Shown in pieces: positions 1 through 5,529 of a stretch of 5,542 bases of DNA. Made by a program: the position numbers and the translations under genes. Source of the DNA: Clostridiaceae bacterium (GTDB lineage: Bacteria; Bacillota; Clostridia; Oscillospirales; Acutalibacteraceae); NCBI GenBank assembly GCA_016292705.1, contig JAEDHZ010000116.1, forward strand, positions 1 to 5,542, given 5' to 3'. Position 1 is the stretch's first letter. Each line of letters starts with the position of its first letter. The notes under the pieces were generated by a model that was given only the letters and a program-made list of their open reading frames with translations, ran no database searches and was not told the DNA's origin.

Positions 1-11
1 TTGCCCGAGTC

Positions 12-16
12 GGAGG
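12..16 (+). promoter_or_regulatory. Ribosome binding site of rmuC
   Basis: GGAGG sits eight bases before ATG 25. It decides the rmuC start against the in-frame TTG at base 1, which has no visible upstream site within the window. Confidence 0.8.
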
Positions 17-24
17 TATCAGAA

Positions 25-1290
25 ATGAATGAGAAAACATTATTGGTAATCGGTATTGTACAATTAATTATAAGCGTTATTCTCCTGATTTTAATCACCA
101 AAAGGAACAATAAAAAAGAATATTCGGACTTACTTTCAGAGTTGGAGAAAAACAACGAGAAAAGCCAGACCCTACTCAAGGAAATCGGCTCCTCAATCGG
201 CAATGAATTCAGCCGTAGCAGAATTGAAAATGCGCAGTATCAGACAGCGCAGAGGCAGGATGTTAACAGCGCCCTTTCAACAATGAGCGAAAAGCTTGAA
301 AAGATGACAAAGGACAACTATGAGCTGAACGAAAGAATGACCGCTGCGATTGCTCAAAGCCTGACTCAAATCCGGAACGAGAACAGCGAAAAGCTTGAAA
401 AAATTCGGCTGACTGTTGATGAAAAGCTGAACGAAACACTCACGAAGCGCCTTGATTCTTCCTTCAAAACGGTGAGCGAACAGCTTGAAAATGTTTACAA
501 ATCGCTCGGCGAAATGAAAATCCTTTCAACCGGAGTAACAGAAAATGTTACCTCGCTCAACAGAATCCTCACAAATGTCAAAGCAAGAGGAACATGGGCA
601 GAGGTTCAGCTTGAAGGACTGCTTGAACAGACGATTCCGTCAATGTTTGTTAAGAACTTTTCCCCGGGAACAGGAAGGGAGATTGTTGAATTTGCCGTTA
701 AGATTCCGTCGAGCGATGACAAAAGCAGCTTTACATTCCTCCCGATCGATTCAAAATTTCCCGTTGAGGATTATATCCGTCTTTGCTCAGCGGCAGACAG
801 CGGAGATTCCCAGGGCGTTGAAGTGGCACGAAAAAATCTTGAAATGAGAGTTGTTTCCCAGGCAAAGGATGTAAAAAAATACATCAACGAACCTCAGACA
901 ACACCATTTGCAATAATGTATCTTGCAACTGAGGGACTGTATAGCGAGATTATAAGCTCCAAAAACGGCATTGCTGAAAGGTGTCAGAATGAATTCCATG
1001 TAATGATTGCCGGACCTTCAACCATAACGGCACTCCTCAATTCCCTTTCAGTCGGCTTCAGAGCAATGGCCATTAACGAAAAGGCAAAGGAAATCCGCAC
1101 AATACTCTCAGCTGCAAAAACGCAGTACGAAAAATTCGGAACTGTTCTTGAAAAAGCACGAAAAAAGATTGAAGAAGCCGGAAAAACTCTTGACGATGCG
1201 CAGACAAGGAACGACCAGATTCAAAAAAAGCTGCGCTCGGTTGAAGAAATTGAGCAAAGTGAAGCAGACAGATTGCTTGACATTGAATAA
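25..1290 (+). CDS. rmuC: DNA recombination protein RmuC, membrane-anchored coiled-coil nuclease-like protein (421 aa)
   Basis: RmuC proteins limit inversions and other rearrangements at short repeats and carry a nuclease-like fold; the biochemical activity is poorly defined. Seen here, numbered from ATG 25: a single hydrophobic helix at about residues 4-22 followed by basic residues, giving an inner-membrane anchor with the rest cytoplasmic. A long charged coiled coil spans about 28-175, with two similar SEKLEK blocks. The conserved core includes RGTWAE (188-193), LPIDSKFP (239-246) and PFAIMYLATEGLY (294-306), the family landmarks. A second coiled coil forms the C-terminus. Length is normal for the family. 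The reading frame is open from base 1 (TTG), but ATG 25 is preferred because GGAGG at 12-16 lies eight bases upstream and the anchor then begins at once. A terminator follows six bases after the stop, so this is the last gene of its transcript. The promoter lies outside the window. Confidence 0.93.
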   Translation: MNEKTLLVIGIVQLIISVILLILITKRNNKKEYSDLLSELEKNNEKSQTLLKEIGSSIGNEFSRSRIENAQYQTAQRQDVNSALSTMSEKLEKMTKDNYELNERMTAAIAQSLTQIRNENSEKLEKIRLTVDEKLNETLTKRLDSSFKTVSEQLENVYKSLGEMKILSTGVTENVTSLNRILTNVKARGTWAEVQLEGLLEQTIPSMFVKNFSPGTGREIVEFAVKIPSSDDKSSFTFLPIDSKFPVEDYIRLCSAADSGDSQGVEVARKNLEMRVVSQAKDVKKYINEPQTTPFAIMYLATEGLYSEIISSKNGIAERCQNEFHVMIAGPSTITALLNSLSVGFRAMAINEKAKEIRTILSAAKTQYEKFGTVLEKARKKIEEAGKTLDDAQTRNDQIQKKLRSVEEIEQSEADRLLDIE

Positions 1291-1295
1291 AACAA

Positions 1296-1337
1296 GGAGG
1301 TTGTCAGGGTATATTGCCCTTTCAACCTCCCATTTTT
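1296..1337 (+). terminator. Intrinsic terminator after rmuC
   Basis: An 8-bp arm GGAGGTTG (1296-1303) pairs exactly with CAACCTCC (1323-1330). After a two-base mismatch it continues as AGGG (1306-1309) with CCCT (1317-1320). Five T residues follow at 1333-1337. It begins six bases after the rmuC stop and separates rmuC from the next gene. The T-run touches the -35 box of the next promoter, so the unit is very compact. The GGAGG in the left arm is part of the stem and is not a ribosome site for a gene. Confidence 0.9.
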
Positions 1338-1365
1338 CACGGCCTTTCGCTGTTTCGCATATAAT
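1336..1365 (+). promoter_or_regulatory. Sigma-70/SigA-type promoter for the M23-SH3 gene
   Basis: A perfect -10 box TATAAT lies at 1360-1365, with a weaker -35 TTCACG (4 of 6 consensus bases) at 1336-1341 and an 18-bp spacer. Transcription would start near 1372, leaving a leader of about 28 bases before ATG 1400. The position directly after the rmuC terminator supports an independent transcript. Confidence 0.65.
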
Positions 1366-1383
1366 GTTTTCAGAAGGCGGACG

Positions 1384-1390
1384 AAAGGAG
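1384..1390 (+). promoter_or_regulatory. Ribosome binding site of the M23-SH3 gene
   Basis: AAAGGAG lies nine bases before ATG 1400. It fixes that start over an in-frame ATG at 1364, which lies inside the promoter -10 box and so cannot be used on the predicted transcript. Confidence 0.8.
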
Positions 1391-1399
1391 AAAAAGCAT

Positions 1400-2251
1400 A
1401 TGAAAAACTATCTCACTTATCCGACAAAGGTTATGCGAATAACACAGACCTATCTTGGCACGACCTCACATTATCCGCACACAACGGGCAGCCCTAAGGA
1501 CTATCCGATTGACGAGGCATGCACAGATGCCGGCCGTGAATGGTTCCACTGTCCATGTGATGAAATGAAGCTAATAAGAATATATGGCAAAGGTAACGGC
1601 GGAACAAACACAATCTGGCTACAATCAACCAAAAAGGTTGATTTCGCCGACTCAACCCGTGATTACTTCACAATTCAGATCACGCATCCGGATGATTCCG
1701 ATCTTGAAAGGCTGTCAGTCGGGCAAAATTTCGCCCGAGGTGAAAGAATCTGCCGTGAGGGAAGCGACGGTGCGAACGGAAATCACCTGCATTTGAGCGG
1801 AGGAAAAGGAACAATAACCGGCAACGGTTGGGTGCTCAACTCCAACGGAAAATGGGTGCTTTCAACAACCAACGGAGCAGAAAAGCCGGAAAAGCTCTTT
1901 TTCATTGACAAAAGCTTCACCCGTATTGAAGATTCAAAAGGGCTTGTTTTCAAAGAACTTCCGAAAAGCAATCAAGACGGAAAAGCTAAAAATCAAAATA
2001 CAAGCCTTACCGGAACCTACAAGGTTACAAAAGCAACCGTTCTCAATGTTCGCAAGGGTCCGGGAACAGAGTATCCGTATCTTAAATTCAACGAGCTTTC
2101 AAAAAATGCACAAGAACAGGTATTGATGCTTTTGGGAGTTAAGGCAAACGGATATGTCAAAGGAACGGTCTTTACGGTATCCGAAACAAAAAACGGCTGG
2201 GGAAAAACACCGAGCGGTTGGGTTAGCCTTGAATACTGCGAAAAAGTCTGA
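1400..2251 (+). CDS. Phage-lysin-like protein: M23-type metallopeptidase domain plus bacterial SH3 domain (283 aa)
   Basis: This is probably a peptidoglycan peptidase. The N-terminal part (about 10-170) has the outline of an M23 (LytM-like) zinc peptidase. H27 and D35 or D38, in the stretch HTTGSPKDYPID, are candidates for the first zinc motif, and HLH at 129-131 is the H-x-H motif. The spacing of the first motif is looser than the classical HxxxD, so this assignment is from memory of related clostridial proteins and is not certain. A linker (about 185-205) leads to a C-terminal SH3b domain (about 207-281) with LNVRKGPGTEY (215-225) and a closing WVSLEYC. Such extended SH3 tails occur in clostridial phage lysins and usually bind the cell wall. 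There is no signal peptide or membrane segment, as in endolysins released by a holin, yet no holin or phage gene is nearby. It has its own promoter. The function is inferred. Confidence 0.72.
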   Translation: MKNYLTYPTKVMRITQTYLGTTSHYPHTTGSPKDYPIDEACTDAGREWFHCPCDEMKLIRIYGKGNGGTNTIWLQSTKKVDFADSTRDYFTIQITHPDDSDLERLSVGQNFARGERICREGSDGANGNHLHLSGGKGTITGNGWVLNSNGKWVLSTTNGAEKPEKLFFIDKSFTRIEDSKGLVFKELPKSNQDGKAKNQNTSLTGTYKVTKATVLNVRKGPGTEYPYLKFNELSKNAQEQVLMLLGVKANGYVKGTVFTVSETKNGWGKTPSGWVSLEYCEKV

Positions 2252-2252
2252 A

Positions 2253-2882
2253 TTATTTGACGGTGTGAACATTCAGCTCTCTTATTATCAGCAGTATACC
2301 GTCCTTTACCGAAATACAAGCACCTTCTCCTGTAAGCTCATTGCTCACGCCGAGAGGAAATGATGATGATAGTTCTGCGTCTTCAAGCTCATATCTGAAG
2401 CCTCGCTCGGTAACACCTGAAGCGCTTTCTGAAAGTGAAAACACAGAAACAATCCCTTTTTCCCCTTTCGGAAAAGATATTGATGAATTCATAACGGCAG
2501 TAACCGTTTCATTTTCTGAGCGCAGCACACACTGCGCTCCTTTTTCGCAAAGATACTTCAGCAGCTGCAGATTTGCAAATGTGTGGTCAAGCCTTCCGCC
2601 GAGACCACCGAAAACAACAAAGCTTTTGTATCCACGCTCAAGTCCTCGGCAAAGGGCAAAAAAAGTATCCGTTTCGTCTTTTACAGACGGGTGAACCTCA
2701 ACATTTTCGAACTGCGGAATTTCACCAAGTGAATCAAAGTCACCGACAACAAGGTCGGGTATTATGTCACTTTCAAGTGCTTTCCGGTACCCGGCATCAG
2801 CACAGATTATATAATCTGTCTCATCCCGAACAAGTTCAATTTTTCCGCATTCGCCTGCGGCAACAACATAGCATGTGTTCAT
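2253..2882 (-). CDS. thiN: Thiamine pyrophosphokinase ThiN (209 aa)
   Basis: This enzyme transfers pyrophosphate from ATP to thiamine, giving thiamine pyrophosphate (TPP), in the cytoplasm. Family signatures are clear: ADAG at 28-31, PDLVVGDFDSL at 42-52 with the acidic metal/ATP residues D48 and D50, KDETDT at 68-73, and GGLGGRLDHTFAN at 92-104, the most diagnostic block. GVSNE at 178-182, in the C-terminal beta domain, forms part of the thiamine site. The length is typical and nothing key is missing. The start is ATG at 2882-2880, with a modest GAAGGG site (2892-2897) nine bases before it. It is transcribed alone from a strong promoter, convergent with the lysin-like gene (stops one base apart) and divergent from the symporter gene. 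In many Firmicutes thiN sits at the end of an rsgA-rpe group; that is not the case here. I see no TPP riboswitch in the leader. Confidence 0.95.
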   Translation of the reverse strand: MNTCYVVAAGECGKIELVRDETDYIICADAGYRKALESDIIPDLVVGDFDSLGEIPQFENVEVHPSVKDETDTFFALCRGLERGYKSFVVFGGLGGRLDHTFANLQLLKYLCEKGAQCVLRSENETVTAVMNSSISFPKGEKGIVSVFSLSESASGVTERGFRYELEDAELSSSFPLGVSNELTGEGACISVKDGILLIIRELNVHTVK

Positions 2883-2915
2883 TATTATTCGCCCTTCAAA
2901 AAGTATTACGGGAGA

Positions 2916-2944
2916 ATTATATCATATATGCTGCCGCTTTTCAA
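2916..2944 (-). promoter_or_regulatory. Strong promoter of thiN (consensus spacing, extended -10)
   Basis: On the minus strand: -35 TTGAAA (2944-2939), a 17-bp spacer and -10 TATAAT (2921-2916), with TG one base before the -10 making an extended -10. The predicted transcript starts near 2909, giving a leader of about 27 bases. That is too short for a TPP riboswitch, so expression is probably constitutive. Confidence 0.85.
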
Positions 2945-2967
2945 CAAAAGAGGAAAGCTCTCGGCGT

Positions 2968-3015
2968 TCATATCACGACAAACCATTGTCATATTATTGT
3001 TCTGAGGTGATATGA
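2968..3015 (+). repeat. Nested inverted repeat covering the symporter translation start
   Basis: Outer arms TCATATCAC (2968-2976) and GTGATATGA (3007-3015) are perfect 9-bp complements. Directly inside the left arm is a small perfect hairpin, GACAA (2977-2981), loop ACCA, TTGTC (2986-2990). In RNA the outer stem would pair the 3' part of the ribosome site, all of the first ATG and the first base of the second ATG. The pairing is seen directly; a role in translational control is inferred. The outer stem is A/U-rich, so it may be marginally stable. Confidence 0.5.
3004..3009 (+). promoter_or_regulatory. Ribosome binding site of the symporter gene
   Basis: GAGGTG, extended as GAGGTGAT, matches the 16S tail well. 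The core GAGG ends four bases before ATG 3012 and seven before ATG 3015, so the second ATG has the better spacing and the encoded protein may be one residue shorter. Confidence 0.75.
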
Positions 3016-4622
3016 TGCAGGCACTTTCAACTTTTATCGGTCAACTCAATTCCGCAGTATGGGGCACACCGACTCTGATAATGATAATCGCTGTCGGAGT
3101 ATACTACACGGTTCGGCTTCGGTTCTTTCAGTTTTCAAAGCTTTCGCTCTGGCTTTCTAATACGCTGTTTGCAATTTTTCGTAAAAAAGATGTTGTTCAC
3201 AGCAAAGAGAATCACGGCTTTTCCCAATTTCAGGCAATGGCAACCTCCCTTGCGGCAACAGTCGGAACCGGCAACATTGCAGGCGTTGCAGCAGCAATTT
3301 CAACCGGAGGTCCCGGGGCGGTTTTCTGGATGTGGTTCTGTTCATTTTTTTCAATGATGACAAGCTATGCAGAAAATTCACTCGGTATCTTATACAGGAC
3401 AGAAGGCGAAAACAAAAAGAATATCGGCGGTCCCATGTACTATCTCAGAGATGGGTTTTCAAAAAGCCGGGTTTGTTCAAAAATCGGTAAGTTACTTGCA
3501 GTTTTGTTTTCAGTTTTCACTATGCTTGCATCGTTCGGAATCGGGAACATGACACAGTCAAATACAATTTCACTCTCTCTTTATTCATCATTCGGCATTC
3601 CAAAGTATGTTGTGGGAGCGGTCACCGCAGCACTGACGCTTTTTGTGATTCTCGGAGGTTTTGACCGTATAGGAAAGCTTACGGAAAAACTTGTTCCGTT
3701 CATGGCTCTTTTTTACATTATAACTTGTTCATTCATTATTATTTCAAACTTCCGCGAGATACCGCAAGTGATCTGCTCAATCTTTAAATGCGCATTTTCT
3801 CCCTCAGCGGCGACCGGCGGATTTGCCGGTGCAGCGCTCAAAAAATGTATTTCAACAGGCTTTAAACGAGGTGTTTTTTCAAATGAGGCAGGACTCGGAT
3901 CATCGGTTATGGTCGGTTCTTCCTCAACAGTTAAAGAACCTGCGGTTCAGGGCATGTGGGGAATTTTTCAGGTTTTCACAGATACTCTTGTTATATGCTC
4001 GGTAACGGCATTCGTTTTGCTCAGCGTTTCGGTCAGAACAGTTCCGCTTTCCTCGGCAATCAAAGGCAATGAAGAAATCGGGTATATTTCACTTGTTCCC
4101 GGAAGCGGCGAAAATGTAAAACTTTGCGATTCAACAGAGCACAAACTTTTCTCCGTTGCCGAAGACGGCAGAATCATCCAAAGCGATGACACCTCGTTCA
4201 TAAATATTATGGCACTGCGAAAGGCAGGAGATAGCTTTACGCTCGAAAGAGTTGAGGGGGCATCACTTGTTTCACTTGCATTCGGTTCAGTTTTCGGAAA
4301 ATGGGCGGACATAATCCTTTCGGTGGCAGTAACGCTTTTTGCTTTCTCAACCATAATCGGTTGGTCATTTTACGGTGAGCGAAGTATTGAGTTTTTGTCA
4401 GACGGGCATGGATCAAAACTTTACAAAGCAATTTTTTCTGCCCTGACCTTTATCGGAGCGGTTTCAAAGCTATCCCTTGTCTGGAGCATTTCAGACATTT
4501 TCAACGGGCTAATGGCTATACCGAACCTTATCGGCGTAATCTTCCTTTCAGGAGATGTTCTCAAACTCACAAAAAGCTATCTTGAAAGAACAAACTCCTT
4601 TTCCAAAGACAGCAAATATTGA
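3012..4622 (+). CDS. AGCS-family alanine/glycine:cation symporter (536 aa)
   Basis: This is a secondary transporter that imports alanine or glycine, usually with Na+, across the cytoplasmic membrane (LeuT-like fold). Signatures numbered from ATG 3012: ATVGTGNIAGVA at 82-93, GGPGAVFWMW at 99-108, GGPMYYL at 139-145 and FSNEAGLGSS at 289-298, all hallmarks of the family. About 11 hydrophobic helices are visible, at roughly 17-34, 72-95, 102-125, 160-178, 199-216, 227-245, then 311-338, 418-450 and 473-515 containing more than one. Positive residues place the C-terminus inside. Family members are usually about 440-480 residues; this one is longer because of a hydrophilic insert at about 341-418 between two helices, probably outside the cell. 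ATG 3015 is an alternative start with better ribosome-site spacing. No terminator follows, so some transcripts may run into the next two genes. The exact substrate cannot be told from sequence. Confidence 0.92.
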   Translation: MMQALSTFIGQLNSAVWGTPTLIMIIAVGVYYTVRLRFFQFSKLSLWLSNTLFAIFRKKDVVHSKENHGFSQFQAMATSLAATVGTGNIAGVAAAISTGGPGAVFWMWFCSFFSMMTSYAENSLGILYRTEGENKKNIGGPMYYLRDGFSKSRVCSKIGKLLAVLFSVFTMLASFGIGNMTQSNTISLSLYSSFGIPKYVVGAVTAALTLFVILGGFDRIGKLTEKLVPFMALFYIITCSFIIISNFREIPQVICSIFKCAFSPSAATGGFAGAALKKCISTGFKRGVFSNEAGLGSSVMVGSSSTVKEPAVQGMWGIFQVFTDTLVICSVTAFVLLSVSVRTVPLSSAIKGNEEIGYISLVPGSGENVKLCDSTEHKLFSVAEDGRIIQSDDTSFINIMALRKAGDSFTLERVEGASLVSLAFGSVFGKWADIILSVAVTLFAFSTIIGWSFYGERSIEFLSDGHGSKLYKAIFSALTFIGAVSKLSLVWSISDIFNGLMAIPNLIGVIFLSGDVLKLTKSYLERTNSFSKDSKY

Positions 4623-4647
4623 TTTTTCTGACTTCAGGTGGTATACT
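4619..4647 (+). promoter_or_regulatory. Promoter of the ArsC-like/DUF896 pair
   Basis: -35 TTGATT (4619-4624), a 17-bp spacer and -10 TATACT (4642-4647), with TG at 4639-4640 forming an extended -10. The -35 box contains the TGA stop codon of the symporter gene. Transcription would start near 4654, about 29 bases before ATG 4683. This start also argues against the in-frame ATGs at 4638 and 4650, which fall before or at the start of the transcript. Confidence 0.75.
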
Positions 4648-4682
4648 TCATGTATCAGAATAAAATCAAAAGGAAAAGAGAA

Positions 4683-5042
4683 ATGAACATTCAGATTTTC
4701 GGCACTGCTAAGTGCTTTGACACAAAGAAGGCACAACGATACTTTAAAGAACGGGGAATCAAGTTCCAGTTTGTTGACCTCTCAAAATTCAGCATGAGCA
4801 AAGGTGAACTCAAAAGCGTCCGGAATGCCGTCGGAGGAAAGCTTGAGAACCTCATCAATGAAAAATCAAAAAAGTTTGACTCTTCATTAATAAAATATCT
4901 CGCAACGGACGAAGCCAAGGAGGAAAAGCTGCTTGAAAACGGAGAGCTTTTCAAAACTCCTATCGTCCGAAACGGCAAAAAAGCTACTGTAGGATACTGC
5001 CCGGATGTCTGGAAGCAATGGGAAACGGAGGAAAAGAAATAA
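4683..5042 (+). CDS. ArsC/Spx-family thioredoxin-fold protein (119 aa)
   Basis: This is a small cytoplasmic protein of the arsenate reductase-like (ArsC/Spx/YffB) group. It opens with a beta strand leading to FGTAKCFDTKKAQRYF (residues 6-21). C11 sits where ArsC has its catalytic cysteine and Spx its CxxC, but here the motif is CxxT, so an Spx-type disulfide switch is absent. KTPIVRNGKK at 91-100 is the conserved cis-proline segment, followed by the usual VGY. A second cysteine is C106. The length is typical. No arsR, arsB or arsenite pump lies nearby, so arsenate reduction is not supported by context; a thiol oxidoreductase or regulator is equally possible. ATG 4683 is chosen because AGGA (4671-4674) lies eight bases before it and the protein then starts at the first fold strand; upstream in-frame ATGs would add a basic tail. 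It is first in a two-gene unit with the DUF896 gene one base downstream. Confidence 0.82.
   Translation: MNIQIFGTAKCFDTKKAQRYFKERGIKFQFVDLSKFSMSKGELKSVRNAVGGKLENLINEKSKKFDSSLIKYLATDEAKEEKLLENGELFKTPIVRNGKKATVGYCPDVWKQWETEEKK
5027..5031 (+). promoter_or_regulatory. Ribosome binding site of the DUF896 gene, inside the preceding gene
   Basis: GGAGG lies within the last codons of the ArsC-like gene, twelve bases before ATG 5044. The spacing is longer than usual, but no nearer site exists. The arrangement suggests translational coupling between the two genes. Confidence 0.6.
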
Positions 5043-5043
5043 A

Positions 5044-5250
5044 ATGGTAACCCAGGAACAAATCAACAGAATCAATGAGCTTGCAAAAAAATCAAAGGCA
5101 GAAGGCCTGACCGCCGAGGAGCAGCAGGAACAACAAAAGCTGCGCAGGCTCTATATTGACTCATTCAAGGAGAGTCTTGTTTCCCAACTTGAGAACACAT
5201 ATTATATTGACAGCACCGGGCACAAGAAAAAAGCAACAAGGAAGAAATAA
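5044..5250 (+). CDS. DUF896 (UPF0291, YnzC-like) small protein (68 aa)
   Basis: This is a member of a small Firmicute protein family of unknown function, represented by Bacillus subtilis YnzC, whose structure is a helical hairpin. Family features are visible: INRINELAKKSKAEGLT (residues 7-23), a Glu/Gln-rich stretch, then QKLRRLYIDSFKESL (about 30-44) and the closing NTYYID (50-55). A lysine-rich tail ends the protein. The length fits the family. In B. subtilis ynzC lies with the SOS genes yneA and yneB; here it follows an ArsC-like gene and no yneA-like gene is seen, so an SOS role is not supported by context. ATG 5044 comes one base after the upstream stop, so the two genes are surely co-transcribed. 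A hairpin begins five bases after the stop. Confidence 0.85.
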   Translation: MVTQEQINRINELAKKSKAEGLTAEEQQEQQKLRRLYIDSFKESLVSQLENTYYIDSTGHKKKATRKK

Positions 5251-5254
5251 AAAG

Positions 5255-5278
5255 AAGCGCCGGGCTAAACCGGCGTTT
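5255..5278. terminator. Hairpin terminator after the DUF896 gene, best suited to the minus strand
   Basis: CGCCGG (5258-5263) pairs with CCGGCG (5270-5275), extended outward by a G-T pair and two A-T pairs to nine bp, with a six-base loop. On the plus strand only TTT, within the stem, precedes A-rich sequence, so termination would be weak. On the minus strand the hairpin is followed by a T-rich run TTCTTTTTATTT (5255 down to 5244), a good intrinsic terminator for a gene arriving from the right. Confidence 0.65.
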
Positions 5279-5346
5279 AAAAATGTCCTCATAGTTTTCA
5301 AAAACCGTGTTTTACAATATAGCAAAGCACAGCATTTCGAAGGTAT

Positions 5347-5385
5347 AACCGTTCAACCTTATTTCGGGTTGTGCGGTTGTTTTTT
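5347..5385 (+). terminator. Intrinsic terminator for the ArsC-like/DUF896 transcript
   Basis: AACCG (5347-5351) and CAACC (5354-5358) pair with GGTTG (5367-5371) and CGGTT (5374-5378) around a T-G wobble and one T-T mismatch. The loop spans 5359-5366, and six T residues follow at 5380-5385. This is the first strong plus-strand terminator after the DUF896 gene, so the transcript probably carries an untranslated tail of about 130 bases. Confidence 0.8.
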
Positions 5386-5463
5386 AATTCAACAGATTAT
5401 CTTCAAGAATCCGGTGTATGAGTCTATTCAAACGATACGGTGGTTATCATGAACCTGCCGCCT

Positions 5464-5529
5464 TTATACGAAGCCGTAATACTGCCGTTCACTTACTCTA
5501 ACTGCGATTCTTCTCGCTCTTGTACGCAC
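5464..5529 (-). pseudogene. Short Arg-rich frame with a strong ribosome site, possibly a decayed ribbon-helix-helix gene
   Basis: On the minus strand AGGAGG (5542-5537) stands seven bases before GTG 5529, which opens a 21-residue frame ending in TAA at 5466-5464. The peptide contains RRIAVRVSERQYY, which resembles the first strand and helix start of ribbon-helix-helix or MobC-like DNA-binding proteins. A shifted frame just after it reads IKAAGS before another stop, as a frameshifted gene might. The frame also stays open upstream to the window edge, so this could instead be the C-terminus of a longer gene. The assignment is weak; it may be a chance frame. Confidence 0.22.

Larger units (their letters stand above)
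2883..3011. other. Divergent intergenic region between thiN and the symporter gene
   Basis: The 129-bp region holds the thiN promoter, a possible overlapping plus-strand promoter and the symporter leader. The best plus-strand candidate is TTCAAA (2895-2900) with TATATC (2918-2923, 17-bp spacer) or TATCAT (2920-2925, 19-bp spacer). Both are weak. If used, it would overlap the thiN promoter head-on and give a leader of roughly 80 bases containing the inverted repeat at 2968-3015. I looked for a glycine riboswitch, which often precedes this transporter family, and did not find its conserved core. Confidence 0.45.

Noticed and set aside
285..405. Repeated AGCGAAAAGCTTGAAAA blocks in rmuC as a DNA repeat element
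   Set aside because: They encode the same coiled-coil heptad (SEKLEK), so protein repetition and codon preference explain them.
1148..1399. N-terminal extension of the M23-SH3 gene into rmuC
   Set aside because: The extension crosses the rmuC end, the terminator and the promoter. ATG 1400 has a good ribosome site and starts the recognisable domain.
2259..2303. GACGGT...ACCGTC inverted repeat near the thiN end as a terminator
   Set aside because: The arms are six bases with a loop of over 30 bases and no T-run follows on either strand.
2573..3010. A 145-codon plus-strand frame opposite thiN
   Set aside because: It is antisense to a confident thiN with all motifs intact, its protein is rich in Gln/His/Arg without family features, and no ribosome site precedes it.
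2883..3011. Glycine riboswitch or T-box leader before the symporter gene
   Set aside because: The conserved cores of these elements are not visible, and the region is short and shared with the thiN promoter.
3968..4354. A 128-codon minus-strand frame inside the symporter gene
   Set aside because: It is the antisense shadow of a well-supported membrane protein, Ser/Thr-rich and without a start signal.
4683..5042. Naming the small thioredoxin-fold gene arsC or spx
   Set aside because: It has CxxT rather than the Spx CxxC, and no arsenic resistance gene is nearby, so a specific name is not supported.
5279..5346. Independent small RNA between the two right-end hairpins
   Set aside because: A TACAAT at 5313-5318 resembles a -10 box, but no acceptable -35 lies at the right distance, so it is better seen as the tail of the DUF896 transcript.
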